Source: Rhizobium vallis
Lineage (GTDB): Bacteria > Pseudomonadota > Alphaproteobacteria > Rhizobiales > Rhizobiaceae
Length of the DNA stretch: 64,000 bases
Assembly: GCF_003985155.1 (NCBI RefSeq)
Contig: NZ_ML133688.1
Coordinates: 558,001 to 622,000, forward strand
Direction: 5' to 3'
In this document: piece by piece, positions 1-8,890 of the stretch
Layout: the number at the start of each line of letters is the position of its first letter
How positions within the stretch are numbered: the stretch's first letter is position 1
The notes under the pieces: generated by a model
Seen by the model: only the letters and a program-made list of their open reading frames with translations
Database searches by the model: none
What the model was told of the DNA's origin: nothing
Translations under genes and position numbers: made by a program

Positions 1-2271
1 AACGCCATCGTCAACAAGGTCGCCGAGGCCGAAACCATCGTCGGCACCCAAGTCAATGCCATCTCCAAGGCACTGTCGGATGCCGGCCAGTCGCTGGAAA
101 CGCGGGGCAACGCCATCCGCTCGACGCTGTCGGGCGCTGGTAGCGAGATTTCCGCCACCATGGCTGATGTCGACAGGGCGCTCGAAGCCCGCAGCAGCGC
201 TATCCGCTCCAATCTCGAAGAGCGTGCCCGCGAGATCGATACGACCTTCTCCGAGATCGACCGGGCGCTCGAAGCGCGCGGCAATTCGATCCGCTCGACC
301 CTCGAAGAGCGCACCCGCGACCTCAACTCGATGCTGTCGGGCCGCTCTGTCGAACTGACGCGCATCCTCGACGAGACCGCCCGCCCGATCATCGACCGCT
401 ACACCGATGCCGGCGAACAGGCTGCTGCCCGCATCACCGCAGCCGCCAACCTCAGCGCCGACCGTCTGCGTGCCGAAAACGAAGCGCTTGCCAGCGCCGT
501 TGCCGCCCGCACCGAAAATGTCGCCAACGCCGTCAGCGCCATCGAAAACAGCCTGGTTGCCAACGTCAACGGCCTCGTCGAGCGTATGTCGGAAAGCAGT
601 GCGGCGATGGCGATGATGATGAATCGCGCCGCCGAGCAGCTGGCAAGCGTCGATGGCCGCCTCGGCGACACCACCACGCGCTTTGCCGACTCCGCCACCA
701 AGGCCGCCGAAATGGTCTCGGCCTCAACAAGACTTCTCGAAGGCAAGGTCGACCGCCTCTCCGACATTTCGGGCCAGACGCTGTCCCAGGTCGGCGGTAT
801 CATCGGCCGCTTCGACGAACACTCCAAGGTGCTGACCCAGGCCTCGCAGCTTCTCGGCGCCGCCCAGTCCAATCTCGCCTCGACGCTCGAGGAGCGCGAG
901 AGCGCGCTGCAGACGCTTTCGGTCGGCCTCGTCCAGCGCTCCGCCGAGATCGAAAGGACCATGCAGGGCCTTGGCAGCATGATCGAGACGGTATTCGAGC
1001 GGGCGGAGCAACGCTCCAACCAGGTCACCGGCAATCTGCGCCAGGGCGTGCAGTCCTCCTTCGCCGATATCGGCCGCATTCTCACCGAAACGGAGAAGCG
1101 CGCCCAGGAAGCGGCAGAGACGATGCGCGAGGCGATCACCCGCGCCGGTGACGAAGCCAATACGACGATCGACGGAACCTTCGCCAATGTCGAACGCCGC
1201 TCCGGCGATCTCTCCACCCGCATCCGCGGCGGCCTCACCGCTTCGCTGTCGGACGTCGAGCGCATGCTTGGTGAAGCCGGCCGTGCCTCGGACGGCGCCG
1301 CCCAGCACATGCGCGAAGCGCTGCGCGAGGCGGTTGAGGATGCCGTCGGCCGCTTCTCGGGCGCCACCGAGGACATCCGCCGCTCCGCCGCCGATATCCG
1401 CAACGAACTCGACGCCACCCGCGCCGAACTGAAACGCGGCGCCTTCGACCTTCCCGAGGAAGCCAAGGAAAGCGCCTCGGCCATGCGCCGGGCGGTCGCC
1501 GAGCAGATCAAGGCGCTGCAGGATATCTCCCAGCTCGTCGGCCGCACCAGCCAACAGCTCGAGATCTCCGAACCCGCAGCACGCTCGCTCGCCCAGGCCC
1601 AGCCGGCCCCGCGTCCCGCCCAGCCGGTCGCAGCCCAGCCACAGCAGCCCGCCCGCCCGCCGATCGAAGCAACGGGCCTGCGCGGAACGATCGCGCCGTC
1701 AGCACCGGCTGCCGCTCCCCCGCGCCCCGCCCCGCAGCCTGCGCCCGCTCGCCAGGAGGCAAGCCGCCAGGAGCCGGCCCATCCGGAAAGCGGTGGCTGG
1801 ATCAGCGATCTCTTGCGCGGCGCATCGCGTGAGGAGGCCTCAGAGGAGGCGCCCGCCCGTGCTCCGGCCCGGCCGGCTGAAACGGCGGCGCCCGCCGCAC
1901 GCAGCAGCGACGCCCGCAATCCGCGCCACGTCGTGGAATCGCTGAACTCGCTCTCGGTCGATATTGCTCGCGCCATCGATCACGATGCCTCGGTCGACCT
2001 CTGGCGGCGTTACCAGCGCGGCGAGCGCGACGTCTTCACCCGTCGCCTCTACACGCTGAAGGGCCAGCAGACCTTCGACGAGATCAAGCGCAAATACGAC
2101 CGCGAGCCGGAGTTCCGCACCGCCGTCGACCGCTATATCGGTGATTTCGAAAAGCTGCTCGCCGACGTCGCCCGCACCGACCCGAACCGGACGGTGACGC
2201 AGTCCTACCTCACTTCGGATACGGGCAAGGTCTACACCATGCTCGCCCATGCAGCAGGCAGGCTCAGCTGA
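1..2271 (+). CDS. Giant coiled-coil protein, C-terminal part (5' end outside window)
   Basis: The frame is open from base 1, so the gene starts upstream; 756 residues are visible. The first ~480 residues are almost entirely helical and rich in Ala, Arg, Glu and Ser, with repeated units of the type 'EARGNSIRSTLEER' near residues 37-110. A Pro/Ala/Gln-rich linker follows (about 520-640), then a ~110-residue globular end with aromatic and charged positions (DLWRRYQRGER, FDEIKRKYDREPEFR). Rhizobial proteins of this kind are often annotated as apolipoprotein A1/A4/E-like or kinesin-like, which reflects the coiled coil, not a known function. No membrane segment is seen here. A terminator-like hairpin follows the stop. 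A structural or cell-envelope role is only a guess. Confidence 0.85.
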   Translation, partial: NAIVNKVAEAETIVGTQVNAISKALSDAGQSLETRGNAIRSTLSGAGSEISATMADVDRALEARSSAIRSNLEERAREIDTTFSEIDRALEARGNSIRSTLEERTRDLNSMLSGRSVELTRILDETARPIIDRYTDAGEQAAARITAAANLSADRLRAENEALASAVAARTENVANAVSAIENSLVANVNGLVERMSESSAAMAMMMNRAAEQLASVDGRLGDTTTRFADSATKAAEMVSASTRLLEGKVDRLSDISGQTLSQVGGIIGRFDEHSKVLTQASQLLGAAQSNLASTLEERESALQTLSVGLVQRSAEIERTMQGLGSMIETVFERAEQRSNQVTGNLRQGVQSSFADIGRILTETEKRAQEAAETMREAITRAGDEANTTIDGTFANVERRSGDLSTRIRGGLTASLSDVERMLGEAGRASDGAAQHMREALREAVEDAVGRFSGATEDIRRSAADIRNELDATRAELKRGAFDLPEEAKESASAMRRAVAEQIKALQDISQLVGRTSQQLEISEPAARSLAQAQPAPRPAQPVAAQPQQPARPPIEATGLRGTIAPSAPAAAPPRPAPQPAPARQEASRQEPAHPESGGWISDLLRGASREEASEEAPARAPARPAETAAPAARSSDARNPRHVVESLNSLSVDIARAIDHDASVDLWRRYQRGERDVFTRRLYTLKGQQTFDEIKRKYDREPEFRTAVDRYIGDFEKLLADVARTDPNRTVTQSYLTSDTGKVYTMLAHAAGRLS

Positions 2272-2320
2272 GCCTGCTTGCAACCATCGAGCTGGTTGAC
2301 GAGTTGGACTAACGAATTTC

Positions 2321-2352
2321 AAGCCGCTCCCTCACAAGGCGAGCGGCTTTCG
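2321..2352 (+). terminator. Intrinsic terminator-like hairpin
   Basis: A 9-bp perfect stem, AAGCCGCTC (2321-2329) with GAGCGGCTT (2341-2349), is followed by a short interrupted T stretch. It lies 50 bases after the coiled-coil gene and probably ends that transcript. The T tract is weak. Confidence 0.6.
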
Positions 2353-2402
2353 TTCGCCGAGCACGTGGAACCGAGAACCACCTCAATCTTACGGTGTCGG
2401 AA

Positions 2403-2963
2403 ATGACCAAGGCTCTTCTCATCATCGACGTGCAGAATGCAATTCTCTCTGGGAAGGCCACCCAAAATCGCCAGCCGCAGGTCGATTCCGCGCTCGACGA
2501 GACCGTCGCTCGGCTTGCATCGCTGCAGGAAAGCGCAAGACAGGCAGGCGTGCCTGTCGTGCTGGTGCAGCATGACGGCGATAGCGGCCACCGATTGGCC
2601 GTCGGTACGCCGGGATGGGCGCTACGAAAGGAGATTGCGCCGAAAGAGGGCGAGGTCGTCATACGCAAGAAAAGCGCCGACTCCTTCTTCGAGACCGACC
2701 TGGGCCAAGGGCTCTCCGAACGCTCGGTCAATCACCTCGTCATCGGTGGCTGCATGTCGCAATTCTGCGTCGACACGACGGTCAGACGTGCCGTTTCGCT
2801 CGGCTATGATGTGACACTGATTGCCGATGGCCACATGACTGGCGATACGGCGAACCTGACCTTCTCCGAAATCATCGCCCACCACAATGAAACGCTCGAT
2901 GGTTTCGACGCTGGCAAGGCAACCGTGGCTGTCCGTCCCGCCGCCGATATTGCCTTTTCATAA
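2403..2963 (+). CDS. Isochorismatase-family cysteine hydrolase
   Basis: This 186-aa protein has the isochorismatase/nicotinamidase fold. The triad is visible: Asp9 in LLIIDVQNA, Lys89 or Lys90 in IRKKSADSFF, and Cys122 in GCMSQFCVDTT, preceded by the usual cis-peptide region. The full length fits the family. Substrates of such proteins vary (isochorismate, nicotinamide, ureidoacrylate, other amides) and the sequence does not decide. An in-frame GTG lies three codons upstream at 2394; ATG 2403 is preferred because MTKALLIIDVQ is the usual family N-terminus. It stands alone, with a convergent kinase gene 10 bp after its stop. Confidence 0.88.
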   Translation: MTKALLIIDVQNAILSGKATQNRQPQVDSALDETVARLASLQESARQAGVPVVLVQHDGDSGHRLAVGTPGWALRKEIAPKEGEVVIRKKSADSFFETDLGQGLSERSVNHLVIGGCMSQFCVDTTVRRAVSLGYDVTLIADGHMTGDTANLTFSEIIAHHNETLDGFDAGKATVAVRPAADIAFS

Positions 2964-2973
2964 AGGAACCGAC

Positions 2974-3492
2974 TTAAACCGGATGCGGCCGATCGATCCT
3001 CAGCTCTACAATCAGCGCGTCGACGATTTCCTGCACATCCTTTGCAGCCGTATCGACGATAACAGGCCTCTGCCCCCAATCGTCATAGGCTCGCTCGACG
3101 ACTTCTTGCCACGTCGGTTTGACGAGGCCCTCGACATCGGTTTTCCGCGTCTCGACGCGGCGGCGATGTTCGATCTTGTTGGAACAGATCACCTCTACCT
3201 CGGCCACACGCACCTTTGAGCGTGCCGCGACCGCCAGCCAGGCATCGCGGGTTATCGTCAAGGGATTGACCGAGTCTGCGATCACCAGCCTGCCGAGAGT
3301 GAGATTATCTTCCGCAACCCCATATGCGACGACATAGCCCGCGGGGCCAACGTCCTCTGAGGAATCGTTCGACACCCTGATCGCCTGCTCGATCGTGTCG
3401 ACCCTCACATACACCGCTCCCAGCCGCCTCGCGAGCGCGCGGGCAACAGTCGTTTTTCCGCTACCCGGCAAGCCGCCAAAGACAATCAGCAT
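2974..3492 (-). CDS. P-loop small-molecule kinase-like ATPase (AAA/zeta-toxin-like fold)
   Basis: This 172-aa protein opens with a Walker A motif, GGLPGSGKTT (residues 6-15). An Asp in VRVDTIEQAIR lies where substrate-binding acids sit in gluconate/shikimate-type kinases, and RRRVETRKTD resembles an LID-like Arg-rich segment. Proteins of this length and layout are annotated as AAA-family ATPases or adenylylsulfate-kinase-like enzymes. The phosphate acceptor is unknown. The gene is transcribed alone on the minus strand, with only 10 bp between its stop and that of the hydrolase. Confidence 0.75.
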   Translation of the reverse strand: MLIVFGGLPGSGKTTVARALARRLGAVYVRVDTIEQAIRVSNDSSEDVGPAGYVVAYGVAEDNLTLGRLVIADSVNPLTITRDAWLAVAARSKVRVAEVEVICSNKIEHRRRVETRKTDVEGLVKPTWQEVVERAYDDWGQRPVIVDTAAKDVQEIVDALIVELRIDRPHPV

Positions 3493-3575
3493 GGCTTTTC
3501 ATCCCATTGTTCAATGATTGCATGTCAGGCCAAGGCCGGCAGCAGTTCGTAGACCAGATTGACACCGACATCTTC

Positions 3576-4094
3576 TTATTGTGCAGTCCCGGCAAGATCA
3601 TTTGCCGCCCAAGTATGGATGGCCTGATTGAACACACGTTCACCAGCGGCGCCCTTCTCAAGCGTCAGCAGTGCCCGTTTGCCGTCCTGATAGAAAATCG
3701 GCAAATCGATCCATTGGCGTTCAAGCAGTTCGAGGTTCCTGGCACGAGCCTCAGGCAGATCATTGAGCGCCAGCATGTAAAGATTGTCCGTGACCTTGGC
3801 GGGTACGGCTATCAAGATGTCACCACGATCGCTTTCCGTCGCCTTCATTGACATGGACTGGAGACTGTAAATTCCACCTCCCTTAAATCCTGGCGCGATC
3901 TTAAACGACAATTCAATGAGGTGGCTTGCGGAAGCGGAGGTATCTGCATTCCGTTCCAGTGTCAGCACTGCAGTGAGGTGGCGCTTCGGCACCGCAATGT
4001 GCGCTTGGATAACAGGATCCGAGTGTCCGCTGGCGTCGGTGCGCATATCGATTGACCACGTGACAGAACCTGGGACCGTCGTCGGCTGTGCCAT
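3576..4094 (-). CDS. Conserved hypothetical protein
   Basis: The 172-aa product has no signal peptide, membrane segment or catalytic motif that I recognise. The N-terminal half looks like beta-strand (TWSIDMRTD, AHIAVPKRHLTAVLTLERN). The C-terminal half contains a well-formed block (LYMLALNDLPEARARNLELL, then WIDLPIFYQDGKRALLTLEKG) that has the look of a conserved domain in rhizobial hypothetical proteins. ATG 4094 is preferred over ATG 4121 because GAGGAG lies about 10 bases upstream. Function is not assigned. Confidence 0.65.
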   Translation of the reverse strand: MAQPTTVPGSVTWSIDMRTDASGHSDPVIQAHIAVPKRHLTAVLTLERNADTSASASHLIELSFKIAPGFKGGGIYSLQSMSMKATESDRGDILIAVPAKVTDNLYMLALNDLPEARARNLELLERQWIDLPIFYQDGKRALLTLEKGAAGERVFNQAIHTWAANDLAGTAQ

Positions 4095-4284
4095 CTCCGG
4101 TTTCTCCTCATAGAGAAACATTTGAGGAACTAGCGAACGCGGAACGGAGCGTCCGGATGACGCAAAGGCGGAAAAAGGTGAGATGCGAATTCGAGGGCAA
4201 ACAGCGCCGGGATCACGGATGACAAATTGCCTCAGTCTCCGCAGCGCTTAGCGAAATGTCCTTCCGCCTGCGATCACCAGTCGC

Positions 4285-5055
4285 TCACATCCTGACCATC
4301 ATTCCGCCGTCGACGGTCAGCACGTGGCCGTTGACGAAGGAGGCGGCAGGACTTGCCAGAAACAGCGCCGCGCCGGCGATCTCATCAGGGCGCCCCCAGC
4401 GTTGGACCGGAATGCGCTGGCGCACGAAGGGCATCAACTCCTCGTTCTCAGCCATCGCAGCGTTGGTCTCGGTGGCGAACCAGCCAGGCGCAATCGCGTT
4501 ACTGGTGATGCCATACGGACCGAATTCGACCGCCATGCCGCGCATCAGGCCGGTCAAGCCCTGCTTGGCTGCCGGATAGACGCAGTCGCCGGGCATCGCG
4601 ACATGGCCGCTGATCGAAGTCACCGCGATCAGGCGGCCGTGACTGCGCCGTTTCATCAGCACGGCCGCATCCCGCGAAAGCGTCATCGCCGCGGCCAGAT
4701 CGGTGCGCAGCAGCTCGATGATGGCGTCATCGTCGAATTCCGCCAGAGGCCGCCTGTCGCGGACGCCGACATTGTTGATCAGGATATCGAGACGGCCGTG
4801 GATCTTGTCGATGTCGGCCATCACGGCACGCTGGGCTTCGCGATCGGCGATGTCGAACGCGACCGCCTCCGCCGTGCCGCCCGCAGCACGGATGGTTCTT
4901 ACGGCGCCTTCCAACGTCGCCGCCGTGCGTCCGGTGACTATGACATGCGCGCCGGCTTCGGCCAGGGCGCGTGCCATCTCGAAGCCGAGACCACGGCCGC
5001 CGCCGGTCACCAGCGCCACCTGACCGTCCAGTGAAAATCTATCGAGCACACCCAT
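4285..5055 (-). CDS. SDR-family NAD(P)-dependent oxidoreductase
   Basis: A classical short-chain dehydrogenase of 256 aa. It has the TGGGRGLG cofactor motif (17-24), NNVG (94-97), a catalytic Ser in VTSISG (145-150) and Y160-x3-K164 in VYPAAK. The C-terminus ends in the usual [16 protein letters not shown] near 68-72 is the adenine-pocket Asp. The closest known types are gluconate 5-dehydrogenase and FabG-like enzymes; substrate is not determined. An 18-residue in-frame upstream extension exists, but ATG 5055 has a GGAG about 12 bases upstream and gives the normal N-terminus. Monocistronic. Confidence 0.88.
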   Translation of the reverse strand: MGVLDRFSLDGQVALVTGGGRGLGFEMARALAEAGAHVIVTGRTAATLEGAVRTIRAAGGTAEAVAFDIADREAQRAVMADIDKIHGRLDILINNVGVRDRRPLAEFDDDAIIELLRTDLAAAMTLSRDAAVLMKRRSHGRLIAVTSISGHVAMPGDCVYPAAKQGLTGLMRGMAVEFGPYGITSNAIAPGWFATETNAAMAENEELMPFVRQRIPVQRWGRPDEIAGAALFLASPAASFVNGHVLTVDGGMMVRM

Positions 5056-5202
5056 TGTTTTATCGCTCCAGCCAAGTCGATCGTCCGCGAAATTAATGGA
5101 CTCAGTCAACTAATTTAGCAAGAGTGGAGAGGACGAACGCGGATTTTCACGTGGATAAGGCGTCTCGTAGGCTGGACGAACTGGCAAGAAGCCAACCCCA
5201 CT

Positions 5203-5294
5203 CTCCGTCATCCTCGGGCTTGACCCGAGGATCCACGCCGCCGCTACCGATGGAACCGATGTAGATGCTCGGGTCAAGCCCGAGCATGACGGAG
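5203..5294. repeat. Composite palindromic intergenic repeat (family A, copy 1)
   Basis: The outer ends are inverted, CTCCGTCAT (5203-5211) against ATGACGGAG (5286-5294). Each half is itself a hairpin: CCTCGGG/CCCGAGG (5212-5230) and GCTCGGG/CCCGAGC (5267-5285). The same hairpin type recurs at 23367-23454 and 52751-52783. This is the dispersed GTCAT-CTCGGG-type element common in rhizobial intergenic DNA. It fills most of the gene-free stretch 5056-5444; nothing else was seen there. Confidence 0.85.
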
Positions 5295-5444
5295 GGCGAG
5301 CCGGGCGGAAGAATCCACTCATGGCATAGGTAGCCGTACAGGAATCTCAACCACCAGCTAAGCCAAGCAATACCGTCTGCGATTGAACTGACCTGATGAA
5401 CGAGGGGTTAGGCATCTGGCAGCCCTGCCCTCGACACAGGCGGC

Positions 5445-6899
5445 TTAGCCAAGCAACCCCGCCAGCCAGCGCGGATCGAGATGACGCTCCAGTTCACCGG
5501 CAACCTCATCGAGGGCCTGTTCGACGCTATCGCGGTAATTCCTCTGCTCGCCCGACAGGCCAAAGCTTTGAAGCAGCCGGGCGCGATAGGCGTCGCTGCC
5601 GAAAAGCCCGTGCAGGTAGGTGCCCATGATCCGGCCGTCCGCCGACAGCGCCCCGTCGGGCGCGCCGTCGATGGTTGCCGAAGGCCTGGTGCAATCGGGG
5701 CCGCGGGTGATGCCGAGATGGATCTGGTAGCCGGCAAGCGCCACGTCGAATTCGGTCGAGCGGGCCTCGCTGTTGCGGACGGTCTTCTCGGGCGCCATCT
5801 CGGTTTCGATGTCGAGAAGCCCGAGCCCCGGTGTTTCGGTGGTGCCGCCCTCGATGCCGAGCGGGTCATGCACCTTGCGGCCGAGCATCTGATAGCCGCC
5901 GCAAATGCCGATCACCCGACCGCCACGCCTGACATGCATTTGAAGATCGCGGTCCCAGCCTGCGGCCCTGAAATCGGCAAGATCCGATATCGTCGATTTC
6001 GAGCCGGGAAGAATCACGAGGCCCGCATCGGCAGGCAATCGCTCTCCCGATCGCACGAAGGTGAGCTCGACATCCGGCTCGGCCCGCAGCGGATCGAGAT
6101 CGTCGAAATTGGCGATGCGCGACAGCACCGGCACGGCGATCTTCAGCGCGCCGGCCCCGCCCTTCGCCAGCCGTTCGAGCACGACCGAATCTTCGGCCGG
6201 CAGGCGCGCGGCCCCTGATAGCCACGGCACGACGCCGAAGCACGGCCAGCCGGTGAAGCCTTCAATGGCGCGGATGCCGTCGTCAAACAGCGAGACGTCG
6301 CCGCGGAACTTGTTGATGATATAGCCGGTAATCATTGCCCGGTCGTCCTCGCCGAGGATCGCATGAGTACCGACCAGCGAAGCGATGACGCCACCCCGGT
6401 CGATATCGCCGACGAGCACGACGGGCACGCCGGCCCGGGTCGCAAAGCCCATGTTGGCGATATCGCCGGCTCTCAGATTGATCTCGGCCGGCGATCCCGC
6501 GCCCTCGACGATAACGAGATCGGCGCCGTCGGCCACTTTTTCGAAGCTCTCGAGCACGGCGCCGAGCAGTTGCGGCTTCAGCCGCTGGTAATCCCGCCCC
6601 TTGGCCTGGCCGAACACCCTGCCCTGCACGATGATCTGGCTGCCGTTTTCCGATTGCGGCTTCAAGAGCACCGGATTCATGTGCACCGAGGATGGCGTGC
6701 GTGCCGCCAGCGACTGCAGCCACTGCGCCCGGCCGATCTCGCCGCCGTCATCGGCGACCGCCGCATTGTTGGACATGTTCTGCGGCTTGAACGGCCGAAC
6801 GGTGAGCCCCCGATTGGCCGCCAGCCGGCAGAGGCCGGCCACCAGCACCGTCTTGCCGACATCCGAGCCGGTTCCCTGCAGCATGATCGCTCTTGCCAT
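5445..6899 (-). CDS. cobQ: Cobyric acid synthase
   Basis: CobQ amidates four carboxyl side chains of adenosyl-cobyrinic acid a,c-diamide using glutamine and ATP, in cytosolic cobalamin synthesis. The 484-aa protein has the N-terminal dethiobiotin-synthetase-like ATPase domain (GTGSDVGKT at 9-17; VEGAGSPAE near 131) and the C-terminal class I glutaminase-like domain. Nucleophile Cys333 sits in GICGGYQMLG and His430 in GTYLHGLFG. PGSKSTISDL (299-308) is typical of CobQ. Length is normal. No other cob gene is in the window. A terminator-like hairpin lies about 100 nt upstream of the start, but I could not find a B12 box. Confidence 0.96.
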   Translation of the reverse strand: MARAIMLQGTGSDVGKTVLVAGLCRLAANRGLTVRPFKPQNMSNNAAVADDGGEIGRAQWLQSLAARTPSSVHMNPVLLKPQSENGSQIIVQGRVFGQAKGRDYQRLKPQLLGAVLESFEKVADGADLVIVEGAGSPAEINLRAGDIANMGFATRAGVPVVLVGDIDRGGVIASLVGTHAILGEDDRAMITGYIINKFRGDVSLFDDGIRAIEGFTGWPCFGVVPWLSGAARLPAEDSVVLERLAKGGAGALKIAVPVLSRIANFDDLDPLRAEPDVELTFVRSGERLPADAGLVILPGSKSTISDLADFRAAGWDRDLQMHVRRGGRVIGICGGYQMLGRKVHDPLGIEGGTTETPGLGLLDIETEMAPEKTVRNSEARSTEFDVALAGYQIHLGITRGPDCTRPSATIDGAPDGALSADGRIMGTYLHGLFGSDAYRARLLQSFGLSGEQRNYRDSVEQALDEVAGELERHLDPRWLAGLLG

Positions 6900-6997
6900 T
6901 GGCAGCCGCCTTTCCTTGGGCGAGGCCTACAATGGGCGGCAATACCGGGTCAAGACTTGGCCCGGGTCAAGGCTTGGTTCATCTCAGGCACCGGCTG

Positions 6998-7165
6998 AAA
7001 ACGCGAAAACCGCGCATGGCCTTGGCTCTGCGCGGTTTGCCGAAAACTCTGGCGTCTTCACCCTCTACACGGCGAAGCTCGCTTTCTCCGGTACGCACTA
7101 CCTGAACCGGAGAAGCAACGGTCGTTCCCGCTGCGAACCCACTGATAACGGCACATTCTTACCGG
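6998..7165 (-). ncRNA. Candidate structured RNA or attenuating leader upstream of cobQ
   Basis: On the minus strand a perfect 9-bp hairpin (7084-7114) is followed by a perfect 10-bp GC-rich hairpin (7007-7016 with 7029-7038). Right after it come TTTT, CGCG and TTTTC, as in an intrinsic terminator. It sits between cobQ (start 6899) and the plus-strand gene at 7338, so it could be a small RNA or an attenuator in the cobQ leader. A 32-codon minus-strand reading frame (MCRYQWVRS...) also covers 7165-7067. No B12-box consensus was found. Confidence 0.3.
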
Positions 7166-7280
7166 ATCGTTATTGAAGGCTTACGCAAATGTTAATTTCG
7201 GCTTTTTTTGATATTCCCGGCGAAATTTCTGCCGAAGGCCCGCCTGATATCGCGAGCAACGGGTATTCCTGCCCGCTGCC

Positions 7281-7325
7281 GTGACATCAGTCACGCCGAC
7301 ATAAATTATTCGAATTCAATAATTT
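7281..7325 (+). promoter_or_regulatory. Two palindromes ahead of the betaine-type binding-protein genes
   Basis: GTGAC-atca-GTCAC occupies 7281-7294. AAATTATT (7303-7310) and AATAATTT (7318-7325) form an 8-bp inverted repeat around an EcoRI-like centre. Both lie just before ATG 7338, where an operator would act. The regulator is unknown. Confidence 0.4.
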
Positions 7326-7337
7326 AGAGACGCAACC

Positions 7338-7472
7338 ATGAGCAGAAGACAGTTGATTTCTGCGGCCGAACGGGTAGGCTCTTCGCAAAATACGCCATTG
7401 CTGAACATGGCCTGCGACGAACCGCCGGAACCGCAGGGAATAACGGATTTCGAGACCCGGCTGCACGACTGA
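7338..7472 (+). CDS. Small hypothetical protein (44 aa)
   Basis: ATG 7338 opens a 44-codon frame starting MSRRQLISAAERVG and ending ETRLHD. The N-terminus is basic and the rest acidic. Only a weak GAGA lies upstream. It is 23 bp ahead of the substrate-binding protein gene and just after two palindromes, so it may be the first gene of that transcript or a leader peptide. No family is recognised. Confidence 0.4.
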   Translation: MSRRQLISAAERVGSSQNTPLLNMACDEPPEPQGITDFETRLHD

Positions 7473-7495
7473 CCTAAGACAAAAAAATTCGGGGA

Positions 7496-8500
7496 ATGAC
7501 GATGAAGACGCTTCTGATTTCAGCCGTCTTTGCCGCGGCTCTTTTGACCGTAACCGCGCCGGCCGGGGCCGCCGAGTGCGGCGAGATTTCGATCGCCGAG
7601 ATGAAATGGGCGTCGGCCGGCATCGCGGCGAACTTCGACAAGATCATCCTGGAAAACGGCTATGGCTGTTCCGTCACCATCGTCGACGGCGACACGCTTC
7701 CGACATTCGCCTCGATGAACGAGAAAGGCACCCCCGACATCGCCTCGGAATACTGGATCAATTCCGTCAGGGCGCTGCTCGATCAGGCCGTCAAAGCCGG
7801 CCGGTTGGAACAGGGCGCCGAGATCCTTGCCGACGGCGCCATCGAGGGCTGGTGGATCCCGAAATTCATCGCCGATGCCAATCCCGACATTCGCTCCGTC
7901 GAGGATGCGCTGCGACATCCCGAACTCTTCCCCGCCGAAGACGATCCGTCGAAGGGCGCCGTCTACAATTGCCCGCCCGACTGGAGCTGCCGGATTTCCA
8001 CCACCAACCTGTTCAAGGCGCTCGGGGGCAAAAGAAACGGCTTCGAACTGGTCGACACCGGCAGCGCGAAAGGGCTCGACGCGTCGATCGCCCGCGCCTT
8101 CGACAGCAAGGTCGGCTGGCTCGGCTATTACTGGGCGCCGACCGCCATCCTCGGCAAATACGACATGACGCGGCTGAGCTTCGGCGTCGGCCACGACAAG
8201 GCCGAATGGGACCGCTGCACCTCGGTTGCCGATTGCCCCCGGCCTGCGGTCAATTCGTACCCGGTTTCGCGCGCCTTCACGCTGATGACGAGGTCCTTCG
8301 CCAGCCGCGACGGCCCTGTCACCGCCTATCTCAAGACCCGCAAATGGGACAACGGGACGATCAACCAGGTGCTCGCCTGGCAGGACGAAAACCGCGAAAG
8401 CAACGAGGATGCCGCGATCTATTTCCTGCGCAACTACGAGAGCCTGTGGACGAAATGGGTGCCGGCCGATGTAGCCGAAAAGGTGAAAGCGAGCTTATAA
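7496..8500 (+). CDS. Glycine betaine/proline-type ABC substrate-binding protein (OpuAC fold)
   Basis: The 334-aa precursor has a Sec signal peptide of ~25 residues ending APAGAA and is predicted periplasmic. Conserved features of OpuAC/ProX-like proteins include EMKWASAG, the Trp-rich ligand region (SEYWINS, EGWWIPKF) and GWLGYYWAPTAIL. Several Cys pairs (NCPPDWSC, RCTSVADC) could form disulfides. Quaternary amines such as betaine or choline are the usual ligands, held in an aromatic box. No permease or ATPase gene is adjacent, so it is an orphan that must work with a transporter elsewhere or as a sensor. The start may be ATG 7496 or 7502. Confidence 0.85.
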   Translation: MTMKTLLISAVFAAALLTVTAPAGAAECGEISIAEMKWASAGIAANFDKIILENGYGCSVTIVDGDTLPTFASMNEKGTPDIASEYWINSVRALLDQAVKAGRLEQGAEILADGAIEGWWIPKFIADANPDIRSVEDALRHPELFPAEDDPSKGAVYNCPPDWSCRISTTNLFKALGGKRNGFELVDTGSAKGLDASIARAFDSKVGWLGYYWAPTAILGKYDMTRLSFGVGHDKAEWDRCTSVADCPRPAVNSYPVSRAFTLMTRSFASRDGPVTAYLKTRKWDNGTINQVLAWQDENRESNEDAAIYFLRNYESLWTKWVPADVAEKVKASL

Positions 8501-8535
8501 CCGCAGGAACACGATCAACGACCGGACGATTCGAG

Positions 8536-8886
8536 ATGACTGGCAACGTTCCCTTTCCCGACCGCGATACCGTTGCGGAAAAGCTTGCCGCGCTTACCGA
8601 TGCCGACAAGTCCTATCTGGCGCTGCTCATGGAGAACGCCGCCCAGGACGACAATCTGCTCGACGGCCTGCGCCGCCATCTCGATCTTGCCGCGCAATCG
8701 CGTTTCCTGAATTCGCTGAAGCTGGAAAATCTCGGAATGTGGCTCGGGACCGAGGCGCCTGACCGGCTGCAGATCCGGCTGATGGAAACCGCGCGTTCCG
8801 GCCAGCATCCCGCATACCAAGCCTTCCGGACTGGCCTCAGCCGATCCGGCGGCCTCGAAAAAGCATATCCCCCAGCCACCCGATAG
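8536..8886 (+). CDS. Hypothetical cytoplasmic protein (116 aa)
   Basis: ATG 8536 opens a 116-aa frame. The protein is mostly helical and soluble (ADKSYLALLMENAAQDDNLL, FLNSLKLENLGMWLG) with no recognisable motif. It begins 35 bp after the binding-protein gene on the same strand and may be co-transcribed. The stop lies just before a strong hairpin. Function unknown. Confidence 0.55.
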   Translation: MTGNVPFPDRDTVAEKLAALTDADKSYLALLMENAAQDDNLLDGLRRHLDLAAQSRFLNSLKLENLGMWLGTEAPDRLQIRLMETARSGQHPAYQAFRTGLSRSGGLEKAYPPATR

Positions 8887-8890
8887 GTGG

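Noticed and set aside
399..1976. A 525-codon minus-strand open frame
   Set aside because: Antisense to the coiled-coil gene; Ser/Arg/Ala-rich without any motif. The plus-strand frame has repeats and clear heptads.
5203..5294. IS or transposon end
   Set aside because: Inverted ends are present, but there is no transposase or target duplication and the element is under 100 bp; it recurs as an intergenic repeat.
6900..7200. Cobalamin riboswitch upstream of cobQ
   Set aside because: Hairpins are present, but I could not find the B12-box consensus or the conserved core, so no riboswitch is called.
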